64,000 nt of DNA from Alphaproteobacteria bacterium (GTDB lineage: Bacteria; Pseudomonadota; Alphaproteobacteria; Micropepsales; Micropepsaceae), in NCBI GenBank assembly GCA_947474645.1, contig CANJJD010000003.1, positions 1-64,000 of the forward strand. The letters run 5' to 3'. Positions 19,648 to 31,878 of this stretch are shown here, piece after piece; positions within the stretch are counted from its first letter, which is position 1; each line of letters begins with the position of its first letter. The position numbers and the translations under genes are program-made. The notes below the pieces were generated by a model. The model was given only the letters and a program-made list of their open reading frames with translations. It was not told the DNA's origin and did not search any database.

Positions 19648-21302
19648 CGCGCGTCTCTAAAAGCATTGGTGATGGGATAGCGGCGGTCGCGGCCGAAATT
19701 ACGGCTGGAAATCTTCACCCCCGGCGGCGCCTGGCGGCGCTTATATTCGGAGATATACAGAAGATGTTCCACCCGCTTGACCGTGGCCGGATCATAACCC
19801 TTCGCCACCGTTTCTTCGAAGCTGCATTCCTGCTCCACCAAACATTCCAGGATGCCGTCCAGGACATCGTAAGGCGGCAAGCTGTCCTGGTCGGTCTGGT
19901 CCGGCTTGAGTTCGGCGCTGGGCGGCTTTTCGATGATGCGTTCGGGGATCACGCGGCCGCGCGGCCCCAGCGCGCCGGCCGGGGAATTCTGGTTGCGCCA
20001 GTGGCACAGCCGGAACACTTCGGTCTTGTAGATATCCTTCAGCACATTATAGCCGCCGCACATGTCGCCATAGAGGGTGGCATAACCCACGCTCATCTCG
20101 CTCTTGTTGCCGGTGGTCAGCACCATGGGGCCGAACTTGTTGGACAGCGCCATCAGGATCACGCCGCGCAGGCGCGACTGAAGATTTTCTTCGGTGGTGT
20201 CGGACTTGGTGCCGGCGAACGGTGCGGCCAGGGTTTCTCCCATCGCTTCGACGGCGCGCTCGATCTCGATGGTCTCGTAGGTCACGCCCAGCATGCGGGC
20301 ACAGGCATCGGCGTCTTCCAGGCTTTCGCGGCTGGTGTAGCGTGACGGCAGCATCACACAGCGCACGCGGGTAGGCCCCAGCGCATCCACCGCGACTGCC
20401 GCCGAAATGGCGGAATCAATGCCCCCCGACAGGCCCAGCACCACGCCGGGAAAGCGGTTCTTGTTCACATAGTCGCGCAGCGCCAGCATCATGGCGTGAT
20501 AAACTTGGGAGGACCGATCCTCCGCCACGAATTTGTCACCGGGGGCGCAAACCCACTTGCCGCTGCCGTCACGCTGCCATTCGGTGATGGTGACGCATTC
20601 TTCCCAACTGGGCAGCGCCGCGGCGATTGTGCCATCGGCATTCAGCACAAAGCTGGCGCCGTCATAGACCACCTCGTCCTGTCCGCCGAGCTGGTTGAGA
20701 TAGATCAGCGGCACACCGGTCTCGTGGATGCGGGCCGCCGCCAGCTTCAGCCGCACATCTTCCTTGCCGGCCTCGAAGGGCGAGCCGTTGGGCACGCAGA
20801 AAATCTCCGCCCCCGCATCCGCCAGCCAGATGGTGACATCCTGCTTCCAGATATCCTCGCAGATGGGAACGCCCAGCTTGACGCCGCGCACCGTCATCGG
20901 CTCAGGCGTGGGGCCGCGGGCGAAGACGCGCTTCTCATCGAACACGCCATAATTGGGCAGCTCATACTTGTAGGTGAGCCCGGCCACCTTGCCGCCGTCC
21001 AGCAGCGCCACGGCATTGTAGAGTTCGGCATGTTCGACCCAGGGCGTGCCGATCAGGATCGCCGGGCCGCCATCGGCGGTATCGCGCGCCAGTTCTTCCA
21101 CCGCGGCGCGGGCGTCGGCTTGCAGCGCCGGCTTCAGCACCAGGTCCTCGGGCGAATAGCCGACAATGAAGAGTTCGGGAAACAGGATGACGTCGGCGTC
21201 CATCGCCTTGGCGCGGGCGACGCGGGCGCGCGCCAGATTGCCGGCGATGTCGCCCATCACCGGGTTCAGCTGCGCCAGGGCAATGCGATAACGGTCCGTC
21301 AT
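19644..21302 (-). CDS. nadE: Glutamine-dependent NAD+ synthetase
   Basis: N-terminal nitrilase domain (ALAQLNPVMGDIAGN) and C-terminal LGLSGGIDSA PP-loop. Confidence 0.95.
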   Translation of the reverse strand: MTDRYRIALAQLNPVMGDIAGNLARARVARAKAMDADVILFPELFIVGYSPEDLVLKPALQADARAAVEELARDTADGGPAILIGTPWVEHAELYNAVALLDGGKVAGLTYKYELPNYGVFDEKRVFARGPTPEPMTVRGVKLGVPICEDIWKQDVTIWLADAGAEIFCVPNGSPFEAGKEDVRLKLAAARIHETGVPLIYLNQLGGQDEVVYDGASFVLNADGTIAAALPSWEECVTITEWQRDGSGKWVCAPGDKFVAEDRSSQVYHAMMLALRDYVNKNRFPGVVLGLSGGIDSAISAAVAVDALGPTRVRCVMLPSRYTSRESLEDADACARMLGVTYETIEIERAVEAMGETLAAPFAGTKSDTTEENLQSRLRGVILMALSNKFGPMVLTTGNKSEMSVGYATLYGDMCGGYNVLKDIYKTEVFRLCHWRNQNSPAGALGPRGRVIPERIIEKPPSAELKPDQTDQDSLPPYDVLDGILECLVEQECSFEETVAKGYDPATVKRVEHLLYISEYKRRQAPPGVKISSRNFGRDRRYPITNAFRDAR

Positions 21303-21334
21303 AACCGTGTTCTAGCGTGTTGGGGACAAGTTAC

Positions 21335-21404
21335 GCAAAGCCGCACTCAAGCAGCGAGAGCGCCCCGGCGCCGGACGGCGCCCTTCAAATAAGTGCGGCT
21401 TTGC
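21335..21404. repeat. Large structured inverted repeat (13-bp outer stem with GC-rich inner hairpin)
   Basis: GCAAAGCCGCACT (21335-21347) pairs perfectly with AGTGCGGCTTTGC (21392-21404); inner GGCGCC repeats. Confidence 0.6.
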
Positions 21405-21422
21405 CAAAAAAGAGAATTGGTA

Positions 21423-22394
21423 CTAGCGGCCCGCGATGCGGCGCGCGACCGGGCGCACGGCAACGCCAGAGGCGTCCTCGATCCACAACGCGGTTTGCAG
21501 CGCCTGGGCAGCCTGTTCCGGCGTCACCAGGGCATCCACCCCGGCATGGGCGGCGGCGACAAAGCCGGCCACGGATTCGCCCAACGGATCGCCCAGCTCC
21601 AGCGCGCCCAGGGGACGCGGCGTGGTGTTGGTCACGGTGCGGGACAGGAAATCGATTTCCACCACGCCATCGGCATAGACGGCGCGCAGGCCCCGCTTAC
21701 GCTCATTGGCGACGCGGCTGGTTTCCAGCTTGGCGATGGTGCCGCAGGCAAAGCGCAGCAGCGCGAAGACTTCATCGGCATGGGGGCCGTATTCAACCAG
21801 GCCTTCGGCGCGCACATCGGCCACCGCGCCGGGCACCAGGGCATGCACCAGGTCCAGGTCATGGATCATCAGGTCCAGAACCACCGAGACATCGTCGCCG
21901 CGGCCGGTCCAGGGACCCTGGCGCCAGCAAGTGATTTCCTGCGGCACTTGCGAAACATCCAACAAGCCGGTGCGGGCAAAGACGAAGCGTTCCTGATGGC
22001 CGACCGAAAGAATGCGGTCCATCTGGCGCGACAGGCTCACCAGTTCGGCCGCCTCTTCCATGGTGGTGGCGATGGGCTTTTCCACCAGCACATGGGCGCC
22101 GGCCTTGAGGAAGTCGCGCACGATCTCGGCATGGGTCACGGCGGGCGAGCAGATGCTCACCAGGTCCACCTTGCCCAGAAGCTCGCGCCAGTCGGTGACC
22201 ACCAGGCAGCCATGATGGGCCCGGGCCTTGGCCAGCATCTCGGCATTGGGATCGGCGATGGCGAACAGCTCCACGCCCTTGCCCGCCTGGGCCAGGGTTT
22301 TGTACTTGGTGGCATGGTGGTGCCCGAACACGCCGGCGCCGATCACGGCGGCTTTCAGCGGTCCACTTTCCGGCACGCGGCGGCGCAGAAACAA
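21423..22394 (-). CDS. Gfo/Idh/MocA family oxidoreductase
   Basis: VIGAGVFGHHHATKY nucleotide-binding start, HVLVEKPIATT. Confidence 0.9.
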   Translation of the reverse strand: MFLRRRVPESGPLKAAVIGAGVFGHHHATKYKTLAQAGKGVELFAIADPNAEMLAKARAHHGCLVVTDWRELLGKVDLVSICSPAVTHAEIVRDFLKAGAHVLVEKPIATTMEEAAELVSLSRQMDRILSVGHQERFVFARTGLLDVSQVPQEITCWRQGPWTGRGDDVSVVLDLMIHDLDLVHALVPGAVADVRAEGLVEYGPHADEVFALLRFACGTIAKLETSRVANERKRGLRAVYADGVVEIDFLSRTVTNTTPRPLGALELGDPLGESVAGFVAAAHAGVDALVTPEQAAQALQTALWIEDASGVAVRPVARRIAGR

Positions 22395-22506
22395 GGTTTT
22401 GGATTCCCCGAACGAAGTCAGGCGGCGATTAGGGCCTTTCGCCCATGGCAGGCGCCAGCAAACAAATGTTTCGGCTTGTTACCATACAAGCCATTGAAAT
22501 ATTTCG

Positions 22507-23259
22507 CTATTTTTCGGGTGCCGAAGCCATCAACGACGCCAGGGCAGCGACAATCAGATAGGCCAGCATCAGGGGGGCCAGCCCGATCAAAAGCGCCCCG
22601 GTGATATCGGCGAAGGCGCTGCAGTTCAGCCAGGGATAGGCCGAGCCCACGAACAGGAACTGGATGCCCACCACTGCCACGATTCCGAACAGGAAGGCGC
22701 GCAGGGTCGGCCCCAGGGCTTGCGGCCGGTCGCCCGCTTCCAGCCGGATCAGCCCGGCCTGCAGCTTCAGCCGCGAGGCGGTGCTGGCCAGGTAGATGAT
22801 GGCCAAAAGCCAGGCGAAAGCGGCACCGAAGATCCGCCCGCCATCCATGGTGCAGGCCTCCAGCGAATAGACCAGCGCCCGCTGGCCAGGCACCACGAAG
22901 TAAATCGCATTCTCCAGCTTGCCCGCGACGCCCAGATCGATATTGGCGGGCGCGACAAAGGCCTGGTTCATAAAACTTAAAGCGACGAACAGCAGGAAAA
23001 CCGATTCATTGAAGCCGGGGATCAGGTGATGGAGCTGGAAGCGCCCGCGCCAGGGCGCGCCGCCGGCATGGGCGGCAGAAACTCCGAAGCCGCCCACGAA
23101 CAGCAGGCCCATGGCGGCGAACAACAGGGCGCAGATGGCGATGCCCGGCAGCGAGGAATTCAGCGGCAGGCCCTGCAGCAGGGCCAGGCGCACGGCATGG
23201 GCGCCGGCGAACAGGCAGAAAATGATCCAGCCTTTGGCGAGAAGACGAGCGATACCCAT
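22507..23259 (-). CDS. Hypothetical multi-pass membrane protein
   Basis: 250 aa with multiple hydrophobic segments; no recognised family. Confidence 0.65.
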   Translation of the reverse strand: MGIARLLAKGWIIFCLFAGAHAVRLALLQGLPLNSSLPGIAICALLFAAMGLLFVGGFGVSAAHAGGAPWRGRFQLHHLIPGFNESVFLLFVALSFMNQAFVAPANIDLGVAGKLENAIYFVVPGQRALVYSLEACTMDGGRIFGAAFAWLLAIIYLASTASRLKLQAGLIRLEAGDRPQALGPTLRAFLFGIVAVVGIQFLFVGSAYPWLNCSAFADITGALLIGLAPLMLAYLIVAALASLMASAPEK

Positions 23260-23279
23260 TACACAACCATCTCAGCCCA

Positions 23280-23349
23280 CTCACCCTTCGGCAAGCTCAG
23301 GGTGAGGACTTGGCGAATATCCTCATGCTGAGCCTGTCGAAGCATGAGG
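23280..23349. repeat. Pair of REP-like palindromes in opposite orientation
   Basis: CTCACCCT...AGGGTGAG (23280-23306) and CCTCATGCT...AGCATGAGG (23321-23349); the loop sequence TTCGRCARGCTCAG is shared in inverted orientation. Confidence 0.7.
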
Positions 23350-23358
23350 GGGCAATGC

Positions 23359-24756
23359 TCAGGCGGACGCCGCCAGCCCCGTCTGCTTCATCCGCTCGTC
23401 GCGAATGCCCTCGGCGATCAGGAAGGCCAGTTCCAGCGCCTGGCTGGCATTGAGCCGCGGATCGCAGGCGGTCTGATAGCGATCGGCAAGATCGATTTCC
23501 TTCAGGCCCTGGGCGCCGCCCAGGCACTCGGTGACGTTCTGGCCGGTCATCTCGAAATGGACGCCGCCGGCATGGGTGCCTTCGGCGCGATGGATGGCGA
23601 AGAAGCTGCGCACTTCTTCCAGCACCCGCTCGACGGGACGGGTCTTGTAGCCGGACTGCAGCTTGATGGTGTTGCCGTGCATGGGATCGGACGACCATAC
23701 AACGCTTGCGCCTTCGCGCTTCACCGCGCGCACCAGGGTGGGCAGCTTGTCGGCAATCTTGTCGGCGCCGAAGCGCGCGATCAGCGTCAACCGGCCCGGA
23801 ATGTTCTGCGGATTGAGCGCCGCGATCAGGCGCAGCAGGTCATCCGGCTCCAGCGACGGGCCGCATTTCAGGCCGATGGGGTTCTTGATGCCGCGCATGA
23901 ACTCGACATGGGCGCCGTCGAGCTGGCGGGTGCGGTCGCCGATCCACAGCATGTGGGCGGAGGTGTCGTACCAGTCGCCGCTGGTGGAATCGACGCGGGT
24001 CATCGCCTGCTCATACGGCAGCAGCAAGGCTTCGTGCGACGTATAGAAATCGGTACCACGCAACTGCGGCACCGACGTGGACGTAATGCCGATCGCGTCC
24101 ATGAATTCGAGCGTTTCGGAAATACGCTGTGCGAGACCTTTATATTGTTCGCCGGCCGGCGAGTCCGCGATGAAGCCCAACATCCAACGATGGACATTGT
24201 GCAGGTCGGCATAGCCGCCTTGCGCGAAGGCGCGCAGAAGATTGAGCGTCGCCGCCGACTGGGCATTGGCCTGCAACAGGCGCTGCGGATCGGGAATGCG
24301 GGACTCCGGCGTGAACTCGCCGCCATTGATGTTGTCGCCGCGATAGGAAGGCAGCTTGACGCCGTTCTGGGTCTCGAAATCGTCGGAGCGAGGCTTGGCG
24401 AACTGGCCGGCGATGCGGCCCACTTTCACCACCGGCACGCCGGCGGCGAAGGTCAGCACCACCGCCATCTGCAAGAGCACACGGAAGGTGTCGCGGATAT
24501 TGTCGGGATGGAATTCGGCGAAGCTTTCGGCGCAGTCCCCGCCCTGCAGCAGGAACGCCTTGCCCTCTGCCGCCTGGCCCAACGCGGCCATCAGGTTGCG
24601 CGCCTCGCCGGCGAACACCAGCGGCGGATGGGTCCTGAGCTGGCCCAAGACGCGGTCCAGCGCCGCCTTGTCCGGATAATCCGGCATCTGACGGGCGGTC
24701 TTTTCCTGCCAACTCTGCGGGGTCCAGCTCTGGGCCACGGTCATAAACTCCACCAA
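23359..24756 (-). CDS. Class II 3-deoxy-7-phosphoheptulonate synthase
   Basis: [38 protein letters not shown]. Confidence 0.95.
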   Translation of the reverse strand: MVEFMTVAQSWTPQSWQEKTARQMPDYPDKAALDRVLGQLRTHPPLVFAGEARNLMAALGQAAEGKAFLLQGGDCAESFAEFHPDNIRDTFRVLLQMAVVLTFAAGVPVVKVGRIAGQFAKPRSDDFETQNGVKLPSYRGDNINGGEFTPESRIPDPQRLLQANAQSAATLNLLRAFAQGGYADLHNVHRWMLGFIADSPAGEQYKGLAQRISETLEFMDAIGITSTSVPQLRGTDFYTSHEALLLPYEQAMTRVDSTSGDWYDTSAHMLWIGDRTRQLDGAHVEFMRGIKNPIGLKCGPSLEPDDLLRLIAALNPQNIPGRLTLIARFGADKIADKLPTLVRAVKREGASVVWSSDPMHGNTIKLQSGYKTRPVERVLEEVRSFFAIHRAEGTHAGGVHFEMTGQNVTECLGGAQGLKEIDLADRYQTACDPRLNASQALELAFLIAEGIRDERMKQTGLAASA

Positions 24757-24864
24757 TAGGGGCGTGGATATAGGAGATTGGGGGCCATTTTACCAGACGC
24801 AGCGGCCGCAGGGGCGACCAGCGTCAGCCTGGACAAAGTCCAGCAAAGTTAAAGGTTTAAGCCG

Positions 24865-25203
24865 CTACCAGCCGCGGAAGCCGATGGATATGCGGCGGGT
24901 GGTGCCGGGCACGCAGCCCTTGGGCCAGCGCCAGTTATCGCGCACCCAGCTGACGGCCCGCTCGTTCAGGGCGGTAAGGCCGCTGCTGCGCAATACGCCG
25001 ATCTCGGCGGTGCCGTCCGGGCGGATCACCGCCTTCAGCAGTACGGTGCGATGCTCGCCCTGATGCAGCAGCTCGTCGCCAGTGGGCGGACGGGTGTGGG
25101 TGGCGAAAGTGGGCGCATACATGGGCGGGCAAACGCTTTGCGCCGTCGCCGGATGCGCCAGCGCGACCGCCAAAGTTGCCGCTGTTATAACTCCGCCCTT
25201 CAT
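24865..25203 (-). CDS. Exported TonB C-terminal-like protein
   Basis: Signal peptide; VLLKAVIRPDGTAEIGVLRSSGLTALNERAVSWVRDNWRWP resembles a TonB C-terminal domain. Confidence 0.65.
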   Translation of the reverse strand: MKGGVITAATLAVALAHPATAQSVCPPMYAPTFATHTRPPTGDELLHQGEHRTVLLKAVIRPDGTAEIGVLRSSGLTALNERAVSWVRDNWRWPKGCVPGTTRRISIGFRGW

Positions 25204-25281
25204 GGCGGCAGATGTAAATCAGAACAAATGACGGTGGTGTAAAATCCGGCGCGTTGGTTAAGCGATGTTGACGCCGATACT

Positions 25282-26667
25282 TTACGGCGCCTTGCTGTAG
25301 CTTTTTGTGCGCATTGTCACCAGCTCTTCCGCCGCGGTGGGATGCAGCGCCATGGTGCCGTCGAAATCCTTCTTGGTCGCGCCCATCTTCAGACACACCG
25401 CGACGATCTGGATGATCTCCGAGGCATGGTCGCCGAAGATGTGGCAGCCCAATACCTTGTCGGTCTTGGAATCCACGATCAGCTTGATGAGGGTGCGCAC
25501 CGGCCGGCCGCCCAAGGTGTGCAACAGCGGCTTGAAGGTGGATTTGTAGACGTCAATGGCATGACCCTTCAGCAGCGCCGTGCTTTCACTGAGGCCCACA
25601 CAGGCCAGTTCCGGGGTGGTGAAGACGGCGCTGGGCACATGCGCATGGTCGGGCCGGGTTGGGTTGTTCTTGAAGGCGGTTTCGACAAAACACATGGCTT
25701 CATGGATGGCCACCGGGGTGAGCTGCACCCGGTCGGTGACGTCGCCCACCGCATAGATGTGCGGCGCGGAGGTGCGCGAATAGCCGTCCACCTTGACCTC
25801 GCCCTTGGCGCCCAGTTCCACCCCGGCCTTCTCGACATGCAGCGCCAGGGTGTTGGGCATGCGCCCGATCGCCAGCAGGATCTGGTCGCATTCGATCACC
25901 CCACCCTTGTTGGTCTCGACATGCAGGCAAGGCCCACGCTTCTCGACCTTGGTGAATTCGCAGCCCAGCAAGACTTCCAGCCCGCGTTCCTGCATCGAGG
26001 CGCACAGGGCATCGCGCATGTCATCGTCGAAACCGCGCAGCGGTTTTTCCCCGCGATACAGGACCGACACTTTGGAGCCCAACCCGTGGAAGATATGGGC
26101 GAACTCCAGGGCGATATAGCCGCCGCCGGCGATCAGGATGCGCTTGGGCAATTCCTTGAGATGAAAGGCTTCGTCCGAGGTGATGCAAAGTTCGGCGCCC
26201 GGAACGATATGGCTGGTGCCCATCTCGCGGGTCGGCCGGTTGCCGGTGGCGATCAGGATTTTCTCGGCGGTGACACGCTTGCCGGAATTGACCAGCAGCA
26301 AGGTATGCTCATCCTCGAACACCGCCCGGTCTTGAATGATGGTGACCCCGGCCTTGCCGACATTGGCGGTGTAAAGGCTTTCCAGCCTTGCGATTTCCTT
26401 GTCCTTGTTGGCAATCAAAGTCGGCCAGTCGAACCTGGCCGCGCCGAAATCCCAGCCATAGCCGGCGGCATCCATCACGTTCTCGGAAAACTGGCTGGCA
26501 TAGACCAGCAGCTTTTTGGGAATGCAGCCGCGAATGACGCAGGTGCCGCCCATGCGCCATTCCTCGGCCAGCGCCACGCGCGCGCCGGCCAGCGCCGCCA
26601 TGCGCCCGGCGCGCACCCCGCCCGAGCCCCCGCCGATCACGAACAGATCATAATCGTACTGGGTCAC
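25282..26667 (-). CDS. gor: Glutathione-disulfide reductase
   Basis: FVIGGGSGGVRAGR, GGTCVIRGCIPKKLLVYA redox site, HPTAAEELVTM; GTG start with GTGA overlap to rpiA. Confidence 0.93.
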   Translation of the reverse strand: MTQYDYDLFVIGGGSGGVRAGRMAALAGARVALAEEWRMGGTCVIRGCIPKKLLVYASQFSENVMDAAGYGWDFGAARFDWPTLIANKDKEIARLESLYTANVGKAGVTIIQDRAVFEDEHTLLLVNSGKRVTAEKILIATGNRPTREMGTSHIVPGAELCITSDEAFHLKELPKRILIAGGGYIALEFAHIFHGLGSKVSVLYRGEKPLRGFDDDMRDALCASMQERGLEVLLGCEFTKVEKRGPCLHVETNKGGVIECDQILLAIGRMPNTLALHVEKAGVELGAKGEVKVDGYSRTSAPHIYAVGDVTDRVQLTPVAIHEAMCFVETAFKNNPTRPDHAHVPSAVFTTPELACVGLSESTALLKGHAIDVYKSTFKPLLHTLGGRPVRTLIKLIVDSKTDKVLGCHIFGDHASEIIQIVAVCLKMGATKKDFDGTMALHPTAAEELVTMRTKSYSKAP

Positions 26668-27368
26668 GCGGGTTTTTCGATCACTTCGATTTCGCCATCC
26701 GCCGCGATCAACAATGTGGTGGCGATGCCGATGAACAATCCATGCTCCACCACGCCCGGCACCGCCGAGATCGCCGATGCCAGTTTGGGGGCGCTCTGGA
26801 TCACGCCAAAGGCGCAATCATAAATCACATTGCCGCCATCGGTTTTGAACGTGCCGCCATCGCGCTGGCGCAGGGTCATTTGGGTGTTGGCGTAACCGGC
26901 CGCCGCTAAGCCTGCGTTCAGCCGCGCGGCGATGGATTTGTGGCCGAACTCCACCACCTCAACCGGCAGGGGATATTTTCCCAGCCGCGGCACCAGCTTC
27001 GTTTCATCGGCGATCACGATCATCTTGCGCGAGGCCGAGGCGACGATCTTTTCGCGCAGCAGCATGCCGCCACCACCCTTGATCAGGTCCAGGTTGCGGT
27101 CGGCCTCATCGGCGCCATCAATGGTCAGGTCCAGCGGCGCCAGGTCGTCCAGCGACGCCAAGGTCAGGCCCAACTTGCGCGCCAGGGTGGCGGTCTTTTC
27201 GCTGGTCGGCACGCAAAGCAGCTTTTCACCGCCGCGTACCCGGGGCGCCAGCATCTCGACAAAGATTTCGGCGGTGGAGCCGGAGCCCAGGCCCAGCTTC
27301 ATGCCGTCCTGGACATATTCCAGGGCCTTGGCGGCGACGGCGCGTTTGAGGGCGTTCTGGTCGGTCAT
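26664..27368 (-). CDS. rpiA: Ribose-5-phosphate isomerase A
   Basis: LGLGSGSTAEIFVEML, TIDGADEADRNLDLIKGGGGMLLREKI. Confidence 0.94.
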   Translation of the reverse strand: MTDQNALKRAVAAKALEYVQDGMKLGLGSGSTAEIFVEMLAPRVRGGEKLLCVPTSEKTATLARKLGLTLASLDDLAPLDLTIDGADEADRNLDLIKGGGGMLLREKIVASASRKMIVIADETKLVPRLGKYPLPVEVVEFGHKSIAARLNAGLAAAGYANTQMTLRQRDGGTFKTDGGNVIYDCAFGVIQSAPKLASAISAVPGVVEHGLFIGIATTLLIAADGEIEVIEKPA

Positions 27369-27407
27369 GGGCGGGACCATACCGGGCTTCTGTGACGGCG
27401 CAAATCG

Positions 27408-29233
<1,826 letters not shown>

Positions 29234-29234
<1 letters not shown>

Positions 29235-30559
29235 TATTTGGACCTCTTCTTGTCGCGGAACGCCTTGGCCCAACCGGGCTTTTGAGTCTGGGCGCCGCGC
29301 GCGATAGCGAGCGCGTCGGCTTGCACATCTTCGGTGATCACCGAACCGGCCGCGGTGATGGCGCCGTCGCCGACCTTGACCGGCGCCACCAAAGCGGTGT
29401 CCGAGCCGATAAAGGCGCCGGCGCCGATTTCGGTGATCGCCTTGGTGAAGCCGTCATAGTTGCAGGTGATGGTGCCGGCCCCGATATTGGCGCCCGCCCC
29501 CACGCTGGCATCGCCCAGATAGGTGAGATGATTGGCCTTGGCGCCCTTGCCGATCACCGTATTCTTCACTTCCACGAAATTGCCGATATGGGCGTTCTCG
29601 CCGATCACCGCGCCGGGACGCAGGCGGGCGAACGGCCCGATAATGGCGCCGGACGCCACCGAGGCGCCTTCCAAGTGGCTATGACTGCGGATGCGCGCGC
29701 CGCTCTTCACCGTCACACCCTGGGCGAACACCACGAACGGTTCGATCTCCACATCGTTCTCCACCACCGTGTCATGGGCGAAGAACACCGTCTCGGGCGC
29801 CGCCATGGTGACGCCGTCGGCCAGCAGGCGGGCGCGGACTCTGTTCTGGAACTTGGCTTCCGCCTCGGCCAGTTCGGCGCGGCTGTTGACCCCGGTGACC
29901 GAGACTTCGTCGGCCACCGCGATGGCGCATTTGACCCCATCGGTGCGCGCAATGCTGGGCACGTCGGTGAGGTAATATTCCTTCTGGGCATTGTCGTTCT
30001 TGAGCGCGGACGTCCAGTGGAAAAACTTCTGCGCATCGGCGGCATAGCAGCCGGCATTGCACAAGCCGATCCCACGCTCGGCGGCCGTGGCGTCCTTGAA
30101 CTCGACGATGCGGTTCAGAAATCCGTCCGGAGTCATCAGAACCCGGCCATAGGAGGCCGGATCGGCCGGCTCGAAGGCCAGCATGGCAAGCCCGGTGCGG
30201 GCCTGTGTCCGCAAGCACTCGGCAATGATCTCGCCGGTGACCAGGGGCAAGTCGCCATTGACGACCAGCAAGGTGCCGGAAAAATCCGCCAGCGCGTCCT
30301 TGGCGCAGGCCGCGGCATGGCCGGTGCCCAGTTGCTGGTCCTGGATGGCGCTTTCGCAGCCCAGCGCCTTGGCATAGTCGCGCACCGCATCGCCGGCGGG
30401 CGACGTCACCACCACAATGCGCTCCACCCCGGCCGCCCTCAGCGCGCCGATGACATGGCCGAGCAGCGGCAGCCCGGCCACCTTGTGGAGGACCTTGGGA
30501 AGTGCCGATTTCATACGGGTGCCCTGCCCAGCGGCAAGGATCACGGCAGCCTTCGACAT
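29234..30559 (-). CDS. glmU: Bifunctional UDP-GlcNAc pyrophosphorylase/glucosamine-1-P acetyltransferase
   Basis: VILAAGQGTRMKSALPKVLH plus left-handed beta-helix hexapeptide repeats; TAATG overlap with glmS. Confidence 0.97.
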
Positions 30560-30647
30560 GGCGTTTGGGTAGTGCCCTGTGAGAAAAAGATGAAGTGACG
30601 AATTGCGACTGTATATTGCCTTGATTCTAGGGACGATCCGTTAATTC

Positions 30648-31316
30648 ATGCCCCCCACACCTGCCCTGATTTTCGACCTGGACGGCACTTTGGCCGATAC
30701 CGCCCCCGACCTTTTGGGGGCGACCAATGCCGTGCTGGCGGCCCAGGGGCGGGCTTTGCTGGATCTTGGCCATCTGCGCCACATGGTGGGGTTCGGCGCC
30801 AAGGCGCTGATCGCCCAGGCGATGGAAGCCAGCGGCGCCCCGGTGACCGAAAGCCAGATGCCGCCTTTGGTGGACATTTTCATCGCCCATTACACCGCCC
30901 ATATCGCCGACAACAGCCGCCTGTTCCCCGGCGTGGCCGAGACCCTGGCCAGGCTGAAAGCCGGCGGGGCGCGGCTGGCCGTGTTGACCAACAAGCCGCA
31001 AGGCCTGACCGACCTGTTGCTGCCGGAACTGGCGCTGGACGGCATTTTTTCTGCCGTGTATGGCGCGGGGCGCAAAGCCTATACCAAGCCGGACCCGCGC
31101 ATCTTTCATGACGTGGTGGAGGATTGCGGGGGCGGCCAGGCGGTGATGATCGGGGATTCCATCACCGACCTGAACACCGCGCGCGCCGCCGGCGCACCCT
31201 GCATCCTGATGTCCTATGGCTTCACCCCGGTACCGGCCCGGGAGCTTGGCGCGGATCTCGTGCTGGACAATTTTGCCCAGCTTCCCGATGCGTTGCGCGA
31301 AATGAATCTGCTTTAG
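30648..31316 (+). CDS. gph: HAD hydrolase, phosphoglycolate phosphatase-like
   Basis: IFDLDGTLADTAPDLLGATNAVL, MIGDSITDLNTARAAGAP. Confidence 0.88.
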   Translation: MPPTPALIFDLDGTLADTAPDLLGATNAVLAAQGRALLDLGHLRHMVGFGAKALIAQAMEASGAPVTESQMPPLVDIFIAHYTAHIADNSRLFPGVAETLARLKAGGARLAVLTNKPQGLTDLLLPELALDGIFSAVYGAGRKAYTKPDPRIFHDVVEDCGGGQAVMIGDSITDLNTARAAGAPCILMSYGFTPVPARELGADLVLDNFAQLPDALREMNLL

Positions 31317-31744
31317 AGTTCCCAGGTCGCGCCGTTGGGCACGACAGTCACGGGCGGAGCGACCCATACCATGGCGCTGGACTTGACCAGCCGCGAAAGC
31401 CGTTCCAGCAAGGTGTCGGGATTGAATGGCTTGACCATATAGTCGCTGGCGCCACCATTCATGGCCTCCATCACCGTTTCGGGATTGCGTTCGCCGGTCA
31501 GCATCATCACCGGCAACTTGGCCATCCGGGGATCGGACTTGATCTTGGCTAGCGCCGATAAGCCGCCACCGCCCGGCATCTGCACATCCAGGATCACCGC
31601 CACCGGCTCCTGGGCCCGCACCATGACGAGCGCGGCCACCGCGTCATTGGCGGCGATGACGTTGTAGCGGGCCATGCCCAACCGCAGTTTCACCAGACTG
31701 ATGATGGTGGGATCGTCATCGGCGATCACGACACAACGCTGCAT
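31313..31744 (-). CDS. Single-domain response regulator (receiver)
   Basis: IADDDPTIISLVKLRL, AVILDVQMPGGGG phospho-Asp, MLTGE..., DYMVKPFNPDTLLER; no output domain. Confidence 0.9.
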   Translation of the reverse strand: MQRCVVIADDDPTIISLVKLRLGMARYNVIAANDAVAALVMVRAQEPVAVILDVQMPGGGGLSALAKIKSDPRMAKLPVMMLTGERNPETVMEAMNGGASDYMVKPFNPDTLLERLSRLVKSSAMVWVAPPVTVVPNGATWEL

Positions 31745-31802
31745 GAAAAAGACCCCAGTTCGTCCGGCGGACCTTGCCGTTGGGGAACTTAAGAACTCCT
31801 TC

Positions 31803-31814
31803 CTGAAATTTCAG
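31803..31814. promoter_or_regulatory. 12-bp palindrome CTGAAATTTCAG between divergent response regulator and histidine kinase
   Basis: Perfect palindrome in the 134-bp divergent intergenic region. Confidence 0.35.
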
Positions 31815-31878
31815 TTTTTGTCGATTTTCTGCGGAGTTTCGCGGTTTTCCGTGACATTTCAGCCAGAATCGGTGCCAG

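Noticed and set aside
26668-26817. N-terminal extension of glutathione reductase
   Set aside because: The extension overlaps rpiA coding sequence. The GTG at 26667 gives the normal VTQYDYDLFVIGGG start and a GTGA overlap.
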